Below are positions 34,997 to 43,379 of a stretch of 64,000 bases of DNA, in pieces. The notes beneath the pieces are model-generated. The model made no database searches. It was not told the origin of the DNA and saw only the letters and a list, made by a program, of their open reading frames with translations. Source of the stretch: Mucilaginibacter sp. (GTDB lineage Bacteria; Bacteroidota; Bacteroidia; Sphingobacteriales; Sphingobacteriaceae); assembly GCA_028288025.1 (NCBI GenBank), contig JAQBOM010000028.1, forward strand, positions 28,917-92,916. Reading direction: 5' to 3'. The position numbers and the translations under genes were made by a program. Every line of letters starts with the position of its first letter. The first letter of the stretch is position 1.

Positions 34997-35359
34997 TTGC
35001 GATTTATATTAGATATGGGTATAGCCCAAAGTGTTGCATTATGGCTGAAAGTCCAGGGACATGATGCTATACATTTAAATGATGAAAACCTCTATAAACT
35101 CCCCGATGCCTCTATCCTTGAAAAAGCAATTAATGAAAAAAGAATCATTATAACTACAGATATGGATTTTGGTCAATTACTGGCATTCAATAAAACTCAT
35201 CAAGCGTCGGTTATACAATTCAGAACATCTGTTTTTACTCCTGGCAACATCCGTGAAAAGCTTGTGTTATTATTGGAAAATTTTTCAGACCAGTTGGAAG
35301 GGGATTTCATTATAACTATTGAAGATAACCGGACAAGATTTAGGAAGCTTCCGATCTAA
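34997..35359 (+). CDS. DUF5615 PIN-like toxin-type protein
   Basis: A 120-residue PIN-like protein: MRFILDMGIAQSVALWLKVQGHDAIHLN, then IITTDMDFGQLLAF. The acidic residues (Asp near residue 6, and the TDMDFG pair) fit the PIN-like metal site. DUF5615 proteins are predicted toxin nucleases paired with DUF433 antitoxins. Start codon is TTG at 34997, one base after the antitoxin stop, so translation is coupled. Toxicity has been predicted for the family largely by genome context; activity here is inference. Confidence 0.88.
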   Translation: MRFILDMGIAQSVALWLKVQGHDAIHLNDENLYKLPDASILEKAINEKRIIITTDMDFGQLLAFNKTHQASVIQFRTSVFTPGNIREKLVLLLENFSDQLEGDFIITIEDNRTRFRKLPI

Positions 35360-35415
35360 AGGACTTTTGTTTTTAAGGCTCGTTCAACCGCGCGCATTCG
35401 CTTATTGCTGTTTAT

Positions 35416-35463
35416 TTCTTAAAAATGCAAAATTTATTTAAATTACCAACAGCGCAGGTGCAT
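35416..35463. repeat. Dispersed repeat, copy B (truncated)
   Basis: Contains aaaaatgcaaaatttattta, then aattaccaacagcgcaggtgcat. It matches the first two thirds of copies A and C and stops at the end of the next gene (35465), where the ggaggca...tttaacaaatgt part is missing. It lies 57 nt after the DUF5615 stop. Confidence 0.65.
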
Positions 35464-35464
35464 A

Positions 35465-36340
35465 TCAATTCGCCAGCGTCACATAAAAACTAACATTACC
35501 CCTTATGCTTTTCCATTTATCCTGGCTGGCCGGCCGGTAATAATTGATGTGCGAAAAGGACGGGCTTGCGGGAATAAGGATCAAAGGCATTGCAACCATA
35601 TCTTTATTATAGTCGACCCATTGCAGTGTAACTGCGCAATCAGCAGTTATCACCAGGTGATAGGGTGCCAGGTCTATCTGCGTCCAGCCGGTTTTATAGT
35701 TATTAAGGCTCACCAATATTTCTTTATTAAACAATAATGTATCAGGTAAATTATGCTTTATAGAATACATGTTCACCCTGAATCTGACGTATTTAAAGTT
35801 ATTTCGCGATACATAGAAATTCAAATTTTCCAATCGCGCCGGGTAGCCTTCAATGTGTATTTTTAAACCCGACTCCGCGCCAATAATGGGCGCTTTGTCG
35901 CCTTTGGGTACAATGGATGCCTGGAGAAAACTCCCGGTTGATTGCCGTCCGACAATTATCGTATGCTGTAATGGATTTGTAACAACCACTTCATTTAGCC
36001 GGGTCACCTTTTTAGCCAGGCTAATCACTATGGGACCGTTTATATTCAACAACTCCCTTATCGTGCGCTTTACCGGGTAATAGCCCACTATACTCACCTG
36101 CAAAGTATCGCCCGGGTATTGGTTATCAACAGCCAGTTCAAAATGGCCAAGTGAATCAGAAACAGTGCCGACCGGTTTGTTGAGAATGCCGATACTGGCA
36201 TAGCCCAGGGGTTGTTTAATATCGCCGTCTATAATTATACCCTGTAACAAGACATTGTTTCGTGGCTTGAGCCCCTGCGACGAAACGGCAAGCGGGGCCG
36301 CTGCAATTATGTATAGTATTACGATTAAAGCAGTTTTCAT
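35465..36340 (-). CDS. Secreted protein with a carboxypeptidase-regulatory-like domain
   Basis: A 291-residue exported protein (signal peptide MKTALIVILYIIAAAPLAVS). Residues about 30-115 form a CarboxypepD_reg-like beta-sandwich (GIIIDGDIKQPLGYASIGI, then TVSDSLGHFEL), a domain common at the N-terminus of Bacteroidota outer-membrane proteins. The C-terminal half is beta-rich and unrecognised (YVRFRVNMYSIKHNLPD). No receptor barrel follows, so it is not a TonB-dependent receptor. Role unknown; perhaps surface binding. It is flanked by repeat copies B and C. Confidence 0.75.
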   Translation of the reverse strand: MKTALIVILYIIAAAPLAVSSQGLKPRNNVLLQGIIIDGDIKQPLGYASIGILNKPVGTVSDSLGHFELAVDNQYPGDTLQVSIVGYYPVKRTIRELLNINGPIVISLAKKVTRLNEVVVTNPLQHTIIVGRQSTGSFLQASIVPKGDKAPIIGAESGLKIHIEGYPARLENLNFYVSRNNFKYVRFRVNMYSIKHNLPDTLLFNKEILVSLNNYKTGWTQIDLAPYHLVITADCAVTLQWVDYNKDMVAMPLILIPASPSFSHINYYRPASQDKWKSIRGNVSFYVTLAN

Positions 36341-36678
36341 ACACTTGGGTTAATTCCAAATGTATATAATCATTGATACATAAATTATTGTTAATCAAAT
36401 ATTTAACTTAATTTAACAACTTGGGTTGCAGATTGTTGGAGACAACTCCAACAATGGCGAGATTGCAGGTAATGGCAGGAAAAGTGAAAAAGTTATTTAA
36501 GTACCAACCGTGCGGAGGCATTATACGTTTAACAAATGTCTTTGGAAAGATAGAGTCAAGCACCAAGAGCAAAAGGCTGCCAAATTGAGCGTTAATTAAA
36601 ATGGTTGATTTTTTATTTTTGTCCGGAATGACACAAATACCTGTTTTAACACGTTATCTTTACATTTAACCATTCAAA
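36341..36678. repeat. 338-nt gap with dispersed repeat copy C
   Basis: Copy C of the dispersed repeat lies at 36481-36540 (gtgcggaggcattatacg, tttaacaaatgtct). A short patch at 36553-36580 (agagtcaagcaccaagagc) uses the agtcaag word family. The remainder is AT-rich and should carry promoters for the two divergent genes on either side. No gene is visible. Confidence 0.6.
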
Positions 36679-39264
36679 TTGTTACCGGGCCTGTCATATT
36701 TTATCGTACCCCTGAACAAACTGACCAGGCTTTGCTGCTGGCTGTTTATCCTGTTTCCATTATGCGGCGCGGCGCAGCGGGCGGACAGTATTAAAATAAA
36801 GAAGGACAGCATACCCCATACAAGCGTTATCGGCGCAGTTACGGACGCCATTACAGGTATGCCTGTGCCTTTTGCCAACATCAGGGTGAGCAGCAGCGTC
36901 CGCGGCGGCAGCGCGGATAAGCTGGGGCGGTTTACCTTAAGCATTCCCATCGGGTTTAACCGGGTTACCTTTTCGCACGTCGGGTATCAGTCGTTCGCCT
37001 ACGCCATTAAAGCGGGGCAGGTGAATGAGCTGCAGGTGCGGCTTGTTCCCAACGAGACTATGCTGAAGGAGGTATCGGTGAAGTCGCAAAGCAGAAAGTA
37101 CCGCAACAAGGGCAACCCCGCTGTTGAGCTGATACAGGAGATTATTGACCACAAGGAGCGCAACCGCATGGAAAGCGCCGATTACCTGCAATACAACCAG
37201 TACGAGCGCACCGGCTTGTCGTTTTTTAATTTTTCGCCCAGGGTAGCCAAAAGCGAGCTAAGCTTTATGCTGGACACTACCCAAATAATAAACGGCAAAA
37301 AGCAAACTATGCTCCCGGTATTTTTCAGCGAAAAGCTGCTGGAAAACTATTACCGTAAAAGCCCTGCCAAATCCATACAGATAATAAAAGCGCAAAAGCA
37401 GATCAACGTGATCAAATTTATCGACACAGCCGGGCTGGGTGTTTATTTGAACAGGCTGTATGGCGATAACATCGATATTTATACCAATAACATCCAGGTA
37501 CTGAACACGCAGTTCCTGAGCCCTATTGCCGACCATGCGAAGGATTTTTACAAGTTTTTTATTGAGGATACCATCGTGTCGGGCGGTCAAAAGCTGGTTG
37601 AAGTGAATTTTACGCCGCGCAACAAAGGCGACCTGCTTTTTGAAGGCAAGCTGCGGGTTACCCTTGACGGGGGCTACGCGGTGGTATGGTGCGAGATGAA
37701 CGTGAATAAACACATCAACGTTAACTTTTTAAATAGCTTTCAGGTCGACCTGGATTTTAAGCAATTGCCCGGGGGGCGCTATTACCTGGTTAAAAGTAAT
37801 GTGAAGGCAGATTTCGGGTTATACCGGAATGGCGGCACGGGCCTTTTTGGCGAACGGGCGCTGTTTTATTCGAATTACAAACTAAATGAGCCGATGCCGG
37901 GTGCATTTTACGACGGAAAAGATCTGCGCACGCTTGCGGACAACAACCAGGCAGACACCGGCTACTGGGCGCTTCATCGGCCGGATACACTTTCGCTGCA
38001 AAAGGCGCGGGTATACGCGAATATTAACCGGCTGGAGGCTATGCCATCGTTTAAAAGGGTATCGTGGGTGGCAGCGACGATAGCGCAAAACTATGCTGAC
38101 GCAGGGCCTTTACAGGTAGGCCCGGTCGATGCGATTTATTCATTCAACGACCTGGAAGGGTCGCGCGTGCGTTTAGGCGGAAGGACAACCCCGGAATTTA
38201 ATAAGTCGGTTTATTTTGAGGGCTATGGCGCTTACGGCTCCAAAGACACGAAAATAAAATACCAGCTGGCAGGCTACCTTTCTTTAAACCAGCTGCCTTA
38301 TTACCGCTTCCCGAACAACTACTTTAAGCTGAGCTATTTATATGACGTTAACGTGCCGGGGCAAAGCTTCGGCGGCTCGCAGTCGGCACTGGCATCGTTT
38401 CACAGCGGTAAAACCACTTACTTTCTTTATAACCGGGTGCTGTCGCTGAGCTATGTAAAGGACCTTGAAAATCACTTTTCGTATAACCTAACTCTAAAAA
38501 CATGGGATCAGCAGGCCGCCGGGAGCCTTGTGTACCAGCTGAACGATGCGAACAACAGCATTGTACATGACCTAACTACCCGCGAGGCGAGCCTGGGACT
38601 GCGTTATGCGCCGCATGAACAAATAATGCAGGGCAGCACCAGGCGCTCGACCATCGACAACAAATACCCTATCTTTAGTTTGACTGTTGCTTACGGATCG
38701 ACAAAGATATTTAACACCAGCTATGACTACACCAATATCGGCGCTAACATCCGGAAACGCTTCTACCTGTCGCAGTTGGGTCACACAGACGTTACGCTGC
38801 TGGGCGGCATAGTTGCCGGCAAGGTGCCGTTCCCGCTGCTGAATATCAGCCCGGCCAACCAGTCGATCGCATATGGTTACAATTCGTACAATACAATGAA
38901 TTACCTGGAGTTTGTGAGCGACCATTGGGCGGGTTTAAATATTAACCAAAGCTTTAACGGGTTTTTCCTGAATAAGATCCCATTGATCGAGCGGCTTAAG
39001 TGGCGCGAATATTTGTCGTTTAAAATTTTATATGGCGGCTTGCGCAACGAGAACAACCCGGTATACGCAAATAATTTATTCCAGTTCCCGGCCAGCTCAA
39101 ACGGGATATATGGCTTAAGCAATACGCCATACGCCGAGGGCGGCGTGGGCGTCGGGAATATTTTCAAACTTTTCCGCCTGGATCTTATCAAAAGGTTTAC
39201 CTACCTGGATCATCCCGGTGCTTCGCTTTACACGGTAAAACTTACGTTTAACGTGGATTATTGA
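36679..39264 (+). CDS. DUF5686 / carboxypeptidase-regulatory-like outer-membrane protein
   Basis: An 861-residue envelope protein. After a signal-like hydrophobic segment (LCCWLFILFPLCGAAQ) comes a CarboxypepD_reg-like domain at about residues 45-125 (GAVTDAITGMPVPFANIRV). A long beta-rich DUF5686 region follows, whose C-terminal half is probably a membrane beta-barrel ending in YTVKLTFNVDY, with a terminal aromatic as outer-membrane assembly signals require. The start is uncertain: no ATG precedes the signal segment, and the TTG at 36679 is the best candidate. Function unknown; the family is specific to Bacteroidota. Confidence 0.85.
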   Translation: MLPGLSYFIVPLNKLTRLCCWLFILFPLCGAAQRADSIKIKKDSIPHTSVIGAVTDAITGMPVPFANIRVSSSVRGGSADKLGRFTLSIPIGFNRVTFSHVGYQSFAYAIKAGQVNELQVRLVPNETMLKEVSVKSQSRKYRNKGNPAVELIQEIIDHKERNRMESADYLQYNQYERTGLSFFNFSPRVAKSELSFMLDTTQIINGKKQTMLPVFFSEKLLENYYRKSPAKSIQIIKAQKQINVIKFIDTAGLGVYLNRLYGDNIDIYTNNIQVLNTQFLSPIADHAKDFYKFFIEDTIVSGGQKLVEVNFTPRNKGDLLFEGKLRVTLDGGYAVVWCEMNVNKHINVNFLNSFQVDLDFKQLPGGRYYLVKSNVKADFGLYRNGGTGLFGERALFYSNYKLNEPMPGAFYDGKDLRTLADNNQADTGYWALHRPDTLSLQKARVYANINRLEAMPSFKRVSWVAATIAQNYADAGPLQVGPVDAIYSFNDLEGSRVRLGGRTTPEFNKSVYFEGYGAYGSKDTKIKYQLAGYLSLNQLPYYRFPNNYFKLSYLYDVNVPGQSFGGSQSALASFHSGKTTYFLYNRVLSLSYVKDLENHFSYNLTLKTWDQQAAGSLVYQLNDANNSIVHDLTTREASLGLRYAPHEQIMQGSTRRSTIDNKYPIFSLTVAYGSTKIFNTSYDYTNIGANIRKRFYLSQLGHTDVTLLGGIVAGKVPFPLLNISPANQSIAYGYNSYNTMNYLEFVSDHWAGLNINQSFNGFFLNKIPLIERLKWREYLSFKILYGGLRNENNPVYANNLFQFPASSNGIYGLSNTPYAEGGVGVGNIFKLFRLDLIKRFTYLDHPGASLYTVKLTFNVDY

Positions 39265-39331
39265 CGCTTTTGTTTGAGGTGACTCTATAAGTGTTCGGAA
39301 GCAATAGATACTATCAACAGAACATTAAGAT

Positions 39332-39760
39332 TTAAATACTCAGCCTGCCTTCGGTTGAATCAGTTGACGTTAATTGCCCTTCGGGAACTGAATGGTGCGG
39401 TTTGGTTAAGAAAGGCGATTTCTTTGTAAAAATACCCAGGCAGAACAAAAGGCCGCCTAAAAGTAATTCAGGCCAAAATACTTTTGATGAAAATGTATAT
39501 AACCACGGTGATACCATTAAAATAAAGCCCATCAAAACGTCGAGAACCAGGTGTATTTGCATAGGGAACTGCTTAACAAAACCTGTTTCGTTATCTACAA
39601 AAACAGCCATGATGAATTGCAGCCATCCAATGTATATTGGGATTAATAAAGCAGCGCTGGATACATTAACCAATCCAAATAGCCATGGTGAAGCTATTAA
39701 TGTAAAGCTTAAGAGATAATTTAAAACACCGTATACTGCTGTTGGGATAAATGGTTTCAT
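39332..39760 (-). CDS. SPW-repeat membrane protein
   Basis: A 142-residue protein with about four membrane helices in two SPW repeats. The diagnostic tripeptide occurs twice in similar positions, FTLIASPWLFGL and FILMVSPWLYTF, each at the end of a helix. Helices include LLIPIYIGWLQFIMAVF and PELLLGGLLFCLGIFT. The SPW family is of unknown function. ATG start; a TACCTTTG -7 box lies 61 nt upstream on its strand. It is convergent with the DUF5686 gene. Confidence 0.88.
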   Translation of the reverse strand: MKPFIPTAVYGVLNYLLSFTLIASPWLFGLVNVSSAALLIPIYIGWLQFIMAVFVDNETGFVKQFPMQIHLVLDVLMGFILMVSPWLYTFSSKVFWPELLLGGLLFCLGIFTKKSPFLTKPHHSVPEGQLTSTDSTEGRLSI

Positions 39761-40093
39761 TTTCTTTATGCTATTTTATTCGTTTTCTTTTAATAAATAG
39801 CCTTTAGTGCTATTTGTTTTCAAAGGTATAAATTTTGGAATTACTTAGGCCAGCTTTTTTATAATTCGCGGCTTAACTGGCCGTAATTTCACTTCGGAGC
39901 AATGATATTGTTACGTCATTATTCGCCTTATTGGTTTAAAAAGCTTACCTTTAATAAATTCTGCTATAAAATCTTGTTGGAGTTTACATCTCTGCTATAA
40001 AATTTCATTGAAAACATTCGCTTGATCCAGATACCCGGCTTTATCGGTTCGGTTAACTATTAGGCTACGTAAAAATTACTAATCAGCAACATC
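39761..40093. promoter_or_regulatory. 333-nt gap: -7 box for the SPW gene and a ctgctataaaa direct repeat
   Basis: On the minus strand the complement of 39821-39828 reads TACCTTTG, an exact TAnnTTTG -7 box serving the SPW gene. No TTG sits at the ideal spacing. On the plus strand tctgctataaaatcttgttg (39958-39977) and tctgctataaaatttcattg (39989-40008) are near-identical direct repeats about 31 bp apart, upstream of the small gene at 40094. They may be regulator sites. No other gene is seen. Confidence 0.5.
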
Positions 40094-40231
40094 ATGAGTA
40101 AGGACAGACAAACCGTAAAAGAGAAAAAAAAGCCTGCGAACCCGCTGGGTAAAAAAGCGCCCTCAGATTATCAGTCGGGGAAAAAAGATGCGGTAAAACC
40201 GATAGTTGAAGCAGGTAAAAAGAAAAAATAA
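40094..40231 (+). CDS. Small lysine-rich protein (45 residues)
   Basis: ATG at 40094 opens 45 codons ending in TAA at 40229-40231: MSKDRQTVKEKKKPANPLG, then KKAPSDYQSGKK and a GKKKK end. About a third of the residues are Lys, with no hydrophobic segment, so it should be a basic, disordered, nucleic-acid- or membrane-surface-binding peptide. The TAA overlaps the ATG of the next gene by one base (TAATG), which argues that it is really translated and coupled. Similar short Lys-rich proteins are common as hypothetical genes in this group. Function unknown. Confidence 0.65.
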   Translation: MSKDRQTVKEKKKPANPLGKKAPSDYQSGKKDAVKPIVEAGKKKK

Positions 40232-40551
40232 TGATAAACAGATCAGTGGAGTCACAAGCCAGGGAATATGTATATGACCTGAAGAATTGTGCAAGTGAAT
40301 ATGGCCAAAATACGCTTGAAGGCTGGGAATTTAGTTTGGTTACAGACGTGGAGAAAACTAAAATCGAGAAGGATTATTATCCGACAGTTTCGGCACATCC
40401 TGAACAAGAGTCATTATTCGAAATGCTCAAACTGGTTAAGGGAAAGCTGATGCTTCCGCTAAACAATGCCGAATACGGTTTTGACGTCACCTCAGCAAAC
40501 CATAAAAACGTAAGGCACTTGATTGCGTTTAACCCTAAATTGCACCGGTAA
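40231..40551 (+). CDS. Hypothetical protein (106 residues)
   Basis: A soluble, mixed-charge protein beginning MINRSVESQAREYVYDLKN. I recognise no domain. It has no signal peptide or membrane helix. Its ATG overlaps the stop of the 45-residue Lys-rich gene by one base, so the two form a translationally coupled pair. It ends 10 nt before a 10-bp hairpin shared with the convergent membrane-protein gene. Confidence 0.6.
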   Translation: MINRSVESQAREYVYDLKNCASEYGQNTLEGWEFSLVTDVEKTKIEKDYYPTVSAHPEQESLFEMLKLVKGKLMLPLNNAEYGFDVTSANHKNVRHLIAFNPKLHR

Positions 40552-40561
40552 AATAAGGGCA

Positions 40562-40604
40562 GTACTGAGCCTTGAGTCTCAAAATTCGATTCATGGCTCA
40601 GTAC
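40562..40604. terminator. Convergent hairpin after the 106-residue gene
   Basis: GTACTGAGCC (40562-40571) pairs perfectly with GGCTCAGTAC (40595-40604), with the word ttgagtctcaa in the loop. It lies between convergent genes (40551 and 40611) and probably ends transcription on both strands. Confidence 0.65.
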
Positions 40605-40610
40605 CGCGAC

Positions 40611-41024
40611 TTAAGATTTACGTGTATTCTTTTTTACAAGCTTAGAAGCGATCAGCGAAAACACACCCAACACAATGCCGAACATAGCGCCAAAGATCGG
40701 CCCCATTATAGCCATTGCTATGCGCGGGTGGCTGGCAATTGAGGGGGGCAAACTTGTGCCCATTGAAGCCATATCAGGATGGTGGGCTTCATAGGTTTCC
40801 CTGAATGCGATGTGAACAGCTGTAATCCAGATGCAGTTGACCATGCTTACTAAAAAGCCGTGCCAAAAGTACATGCCGGTACAAACTTTAGCGATAACAT
40901 ATGCGCAGAAAATAAATATCACCAACCAAAAAGCGGGTTCAACTTTTTCGGGGATCAGTGATACTGTGGCAAAAGCCATTATCAATCCAAAAATTGATAA
41001 TTGAAAGATGATTTTCCAGTTCAT
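40611..41024 (-). CDS. Hypothetical membrane protein (about four helices)
   Basis: A 137-residue integral membrane protein. Hydrophobic segments: IIFQLSIFGLIMAFATVSLI, FWLVIFIFCAYVIAKVC, FLVSMVNCIWITAVHIAF and IMGPIFGAMFGIVLGVFSLI. A His-rich loop (YEAHHPDMASMG) lies between the third and fourth. I recognise no named family. It ends in a basic Lys/Arg tail, probably cytoplasmic. Monocistronic by layout, with ATG start. Confidence 0.65.
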   Translation of the reverse strand: MNWKIIFQLSIFGLIMAFATVSLIPEKVEPAFWLVIFIFCAYVIAKVCTGMYFWHGFLVSMVNCIWITAVHIAFRETYEAHHPDMASMGTSLPPSIASHPRIAMAIMGPIFGAMFGIVLGVFSLIASKLVKKNTRKS

Positions 41025-41142
41025 GTGATAAGGTTTTTTATATAAATGTAAAAAATTATCAGCAAAAACAAATTATTTTCAAAAAAAAGGCGCCGATAAC
41101 TCAGCGCCGATTATTAGCATTACAAAGCACCTGCTTCCCGAT

Positions 41143-42795
41143 TTAAAATTTAAATGGCTTAAGCTTGAGTGAGTTTTTCTTTGTAGTTATAATAACCACA
41201 CCAGAAATACCTCTTGCTCCATAAAGTGCTGTCGAGGATTTATCCTTAAGAACAGCTATGCTTTGTATATCGTTAGGGCTTAACTTACTTAGGTAGGATG
41301 CGGCGACTTCTTTGCCATCAACAACGTATAGTGGGTTTGTCGATATCCCGATTAAACGAGCCACTTCCAGATTTTTTGTTGTATCGACTTTACTACCGTC
41401 CGCCTCATTGCCTGAAGAAAGCGAAAGGCTGTTTGACCTTTCAATTACCGCCCCGATTTTATCTTCGGCAGGTTCAGCATCACTCAATGTAAATGCAATC
41501 GGCATAGAATAGGCTACTCTAACCAACTTGCCATTTTGAATACCTGGCTTCCATTGGGGCGACATCTGTATAACTCTTAGCGCCTCCGCATCAATATCGC
41601 TTGATACGCCGCGCATTACACGAATATTTGATAGTGAACCATCCTTTTCAACAACAAACGAAATAATCACCCTGCCCTGTATTTTATTTTTACGTGCTTC
41701 GGTGGGATATCGAATGTTTTTCCTTAAATATTCGGCAAATGCGTTTATTCCACCTGAGAATTCGGGCACCTGTTCAACAGCGCTAAAAACTTTACTGTCT
41801 TTTGCGGGAACTGTGTCCTGCGTCGAAAATTCCTTTACGGTAAAACTTGTGGATGCTTTGTGCGTTACCGGGGTTAACTGTTGATCGGTATTTGCACTTA
41901 TATCGGCCGCATTGACAGTAGCCGGAATTAAAAATACCTGGCTGGCCTTGTCATTAAAAAGACGGACGGTTCGGCTGTTGGTTATAGTTGCTGATGATAA
42001 AATGAGCATCAGGATAAATAACGGCGCCGACAGGCCATATTTAACCAGGGCTACCCGGTTTGATTTATTTTTTTGAAGCATCATGATCCGTTGTTTTAAT
42101 AAACTATGGTTAAAAAACGGGTTAACAAGCCGATGGGCAGGCATATTAAAAGTTTGACTCAATAATAATAAAGCATAGTCTGCTTTGTTGGTGCCCGATT
42201 TAAGCGCCTGGCTGTCGGCAATAAACTCATGAATATGTTTTATGGCAAAACGGTAAAAATAAACTACCGGGTTAAACCAGTTAATGATCATTACCATTTC
42301 TATCATCAAAATGTCCAATGAATGCCATTGATTTGCATGTGCCTGCTCATGAGCAGCTATTGCTTCCTGATTTGTGAGATTATCTCCTAAGCTTACCTTT
42401 TTGAAAAATGAATAGGCAGTACCGGGCTGGGGCTGCTTAATCACCTTGCCTAATTTTAGCAGCTGCCAGCCAAACCGTGCAACCAACAAAACAATGCCGG
42501 CAAGGTAAATGGCTGTTGCCACCTGCCCGAAAGTAACCGGCGTACGCTGGATTGGCGTAAACGGGTAAAACATAACCGGGCTGCTGTAAATGGAATATTG
42601 TACCCTTCGCGTAATAAATAAACTTTTAACCCAATCGGATTGGATCAACGGAATAATAAATGATAGCAATGCGGCGGCAACCAGGTAAACCCGGTTAAGC
42701 TGGAAAAAAGTTTCCCTGCGCAGCAACAGCACATAAAACCCGTAAAATAACAGCAGGTAAATATTTACCAGCAATATATAATGCCACCAATACAT
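41143..42795 (-). CDS. M56 (BlaR1-type) membrane protease fused to TonB-C and plug-like domains
   Basis: A 550-residue sensor-type protein in three parts. The N-terminal ~280 residues form a BlaR1/MecR1-type membrane metalloprotease: helices, then AAHEQAHANQWHSLDILM with the HExxH zinc site, and a distal EFIADSQAL. Around residues 335-430 is a TonB C-terminal domain (YPTEARKNKIQGRVIISF, then VIQMSPQWKPGIQ). The last ~60 residues resemble a TonB-receptor plug (PLYVVDGKEV, LYGARGISGVVIITTK). It is 2 nt downstream of the blaI-type repressor gene, so it probably senses a surface signal and cleaves that repressor. The ligand is unknown; beta-lactam is not implied. Confidence 0.9.
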   Translation of the reverse strand: MYWWHYILLVNIYLLLFYGFYVLLLRRETFFQLNRVYLVAAALLSFIIPLIQSDWVKSLFITRRVQYSIYSSPVMFYPFTPIQRTPVTFGQVATAIYLAGIVLLVARFGWQLLKLGKVIKQPQPGTAYSFFKKVSLGDNLTNQEAIAAHEQAHANQWHSLDILMIEMVMIINWFNPVVYFYRFAIKHIHEFIADSQALKSGTNKADYALLLLSQTFNMPAHRLVNPFFNHSLLKQRIMMLQKNKSNRVALVKYGLSAPLFILMLILSSATITNSRTVRLFNDKASQVFLIPATVNAADISANTDQQLTPVTHKASTSFTVKEFSTQDTVPAKDSKVFSAVEQVPEFSGGINAFAEYLRKNIRYPTEARKNKIQGRVIISFVVEKDGSLSNIRVMRGVSSDIDAEALRVIQMSPQWKPGIQNGKLVRVAYSMPIAFTLSDAEPAEDKIGAVIERSNSLSLSSGNEADGSKVDTTKNLEVARLIGISTNPLYVVDGKEVAASYLSKLSPNDIQSIAVLKDKSSTALYGARGISGVVIITTKKNSLKLKPFKF

Positions 42796-42797
42796 AA

Positions 42798-43169
42798 TTA
42801 TTTGTTTTTAAGTTTTTCAATCAGTTTCATGATCTCATCTGCTTCCTTCAGGTCTATTTTTTCTTTTTTCACGAAATAGGAGAACATGTGCTTTACCGAG
42901 TTATCAAAATAGCCGCTCATTAATTTATCGGTGGCAAAATTCTGATATTCTTCCTTGCTTACCAGCGGGCGGTACTCGTGACTTTTGCCAAAAGCCTGAT
43001 GACCGACAAAACCCTTCGTTTCCAGTATGCGGATAATAGTCGACACGGTGTTGTAAGCAGGCTTTGGCTCGGTGAGCACATCAATCACATCTTTTACATA
43101 CCCTTTCTTTAATTGCCACAAAACCTGCATGATCTGTTCTTCGGCGCGGGTTAATTCTTTTATTTCCAT
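42798..43169 (-). CDS. BlaI/MecI-type winged-helix repressor
   Basis: A 123-residue repressor with the BlaI/MecI/CopY winged helix: LTRAEEQIMQVLWQLKKGYVKDVIDVL, then AYNTVSTIIRILETKGFVGH. A C-terminal dimerisation helix follows (FSYFVKKEKIDLKEADEIMKL), where BlaR1-type signalling leads to cleavage in relatives. It is encoded 2 nt before the M56 protease gene in the same direction, the standard repressor-antirepressor pair. It should bind upstream of its own gene (43170-43379). ATG start. Confidence 0.93.
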   Translation of the reverse strand: MEIKELTRAEEQIMQVLWQLKKGYVKDVIDVLTEPKPAYNTVSTIIRILETKGFVGHQAFGKSHEYRPLVSKEEYQNFATDKLMSGYFDNSVKHMFSYFVKKEKIDLKEADEIMKLIEKLKNK

Positions 43170-43219
43170 AATTTTTTAAATTTCGTCAGGTCAGTTACGA
43201 TGGTTTAAATATTAAAAAG

Positions 43220-43319
43220 GTTGTAAAGACATATAACTTCTTTCAATCTTATACAACATTTTCAAATCGATAATCGAAGTTAAATGATATAAATGAATTT
43301 TACAACTAAAATCTTAGTT
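43220..43319. promoter_or_regulatory. Candidate BlaI-type operator region
   Basis: In the gap between the divergent blaI-type gene and the MBL gene, GTTGTAAA (43220-43227) and TTTACAAC (43299-43306) are inverse copies. ATACAACA occurs between them, and AACTAA (43304-43309) - aatc - TTAGTT (43314-43319) is a tight palindrome. Known BlaI/MecI sites contain TACA/TGTA half-sites, which fits the first pair. The arrangement is suggestive only; both genes could be controlled. Confidence 0.35.
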
Positions 43320-43379
43320 TATTTTGACAGAAACTTTAATGGCACATTTTTGTAGTTTAACAAATTCTTAACCTAACGA

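Noticed and set aside
41143..43169. Beta-lactam resistance operon
   Set aside because: BlaI/BlaR1-type proteins are present but no beta-lactamase is linked, and the sensor part is TonB/plug-like rather than penicillin-binding.
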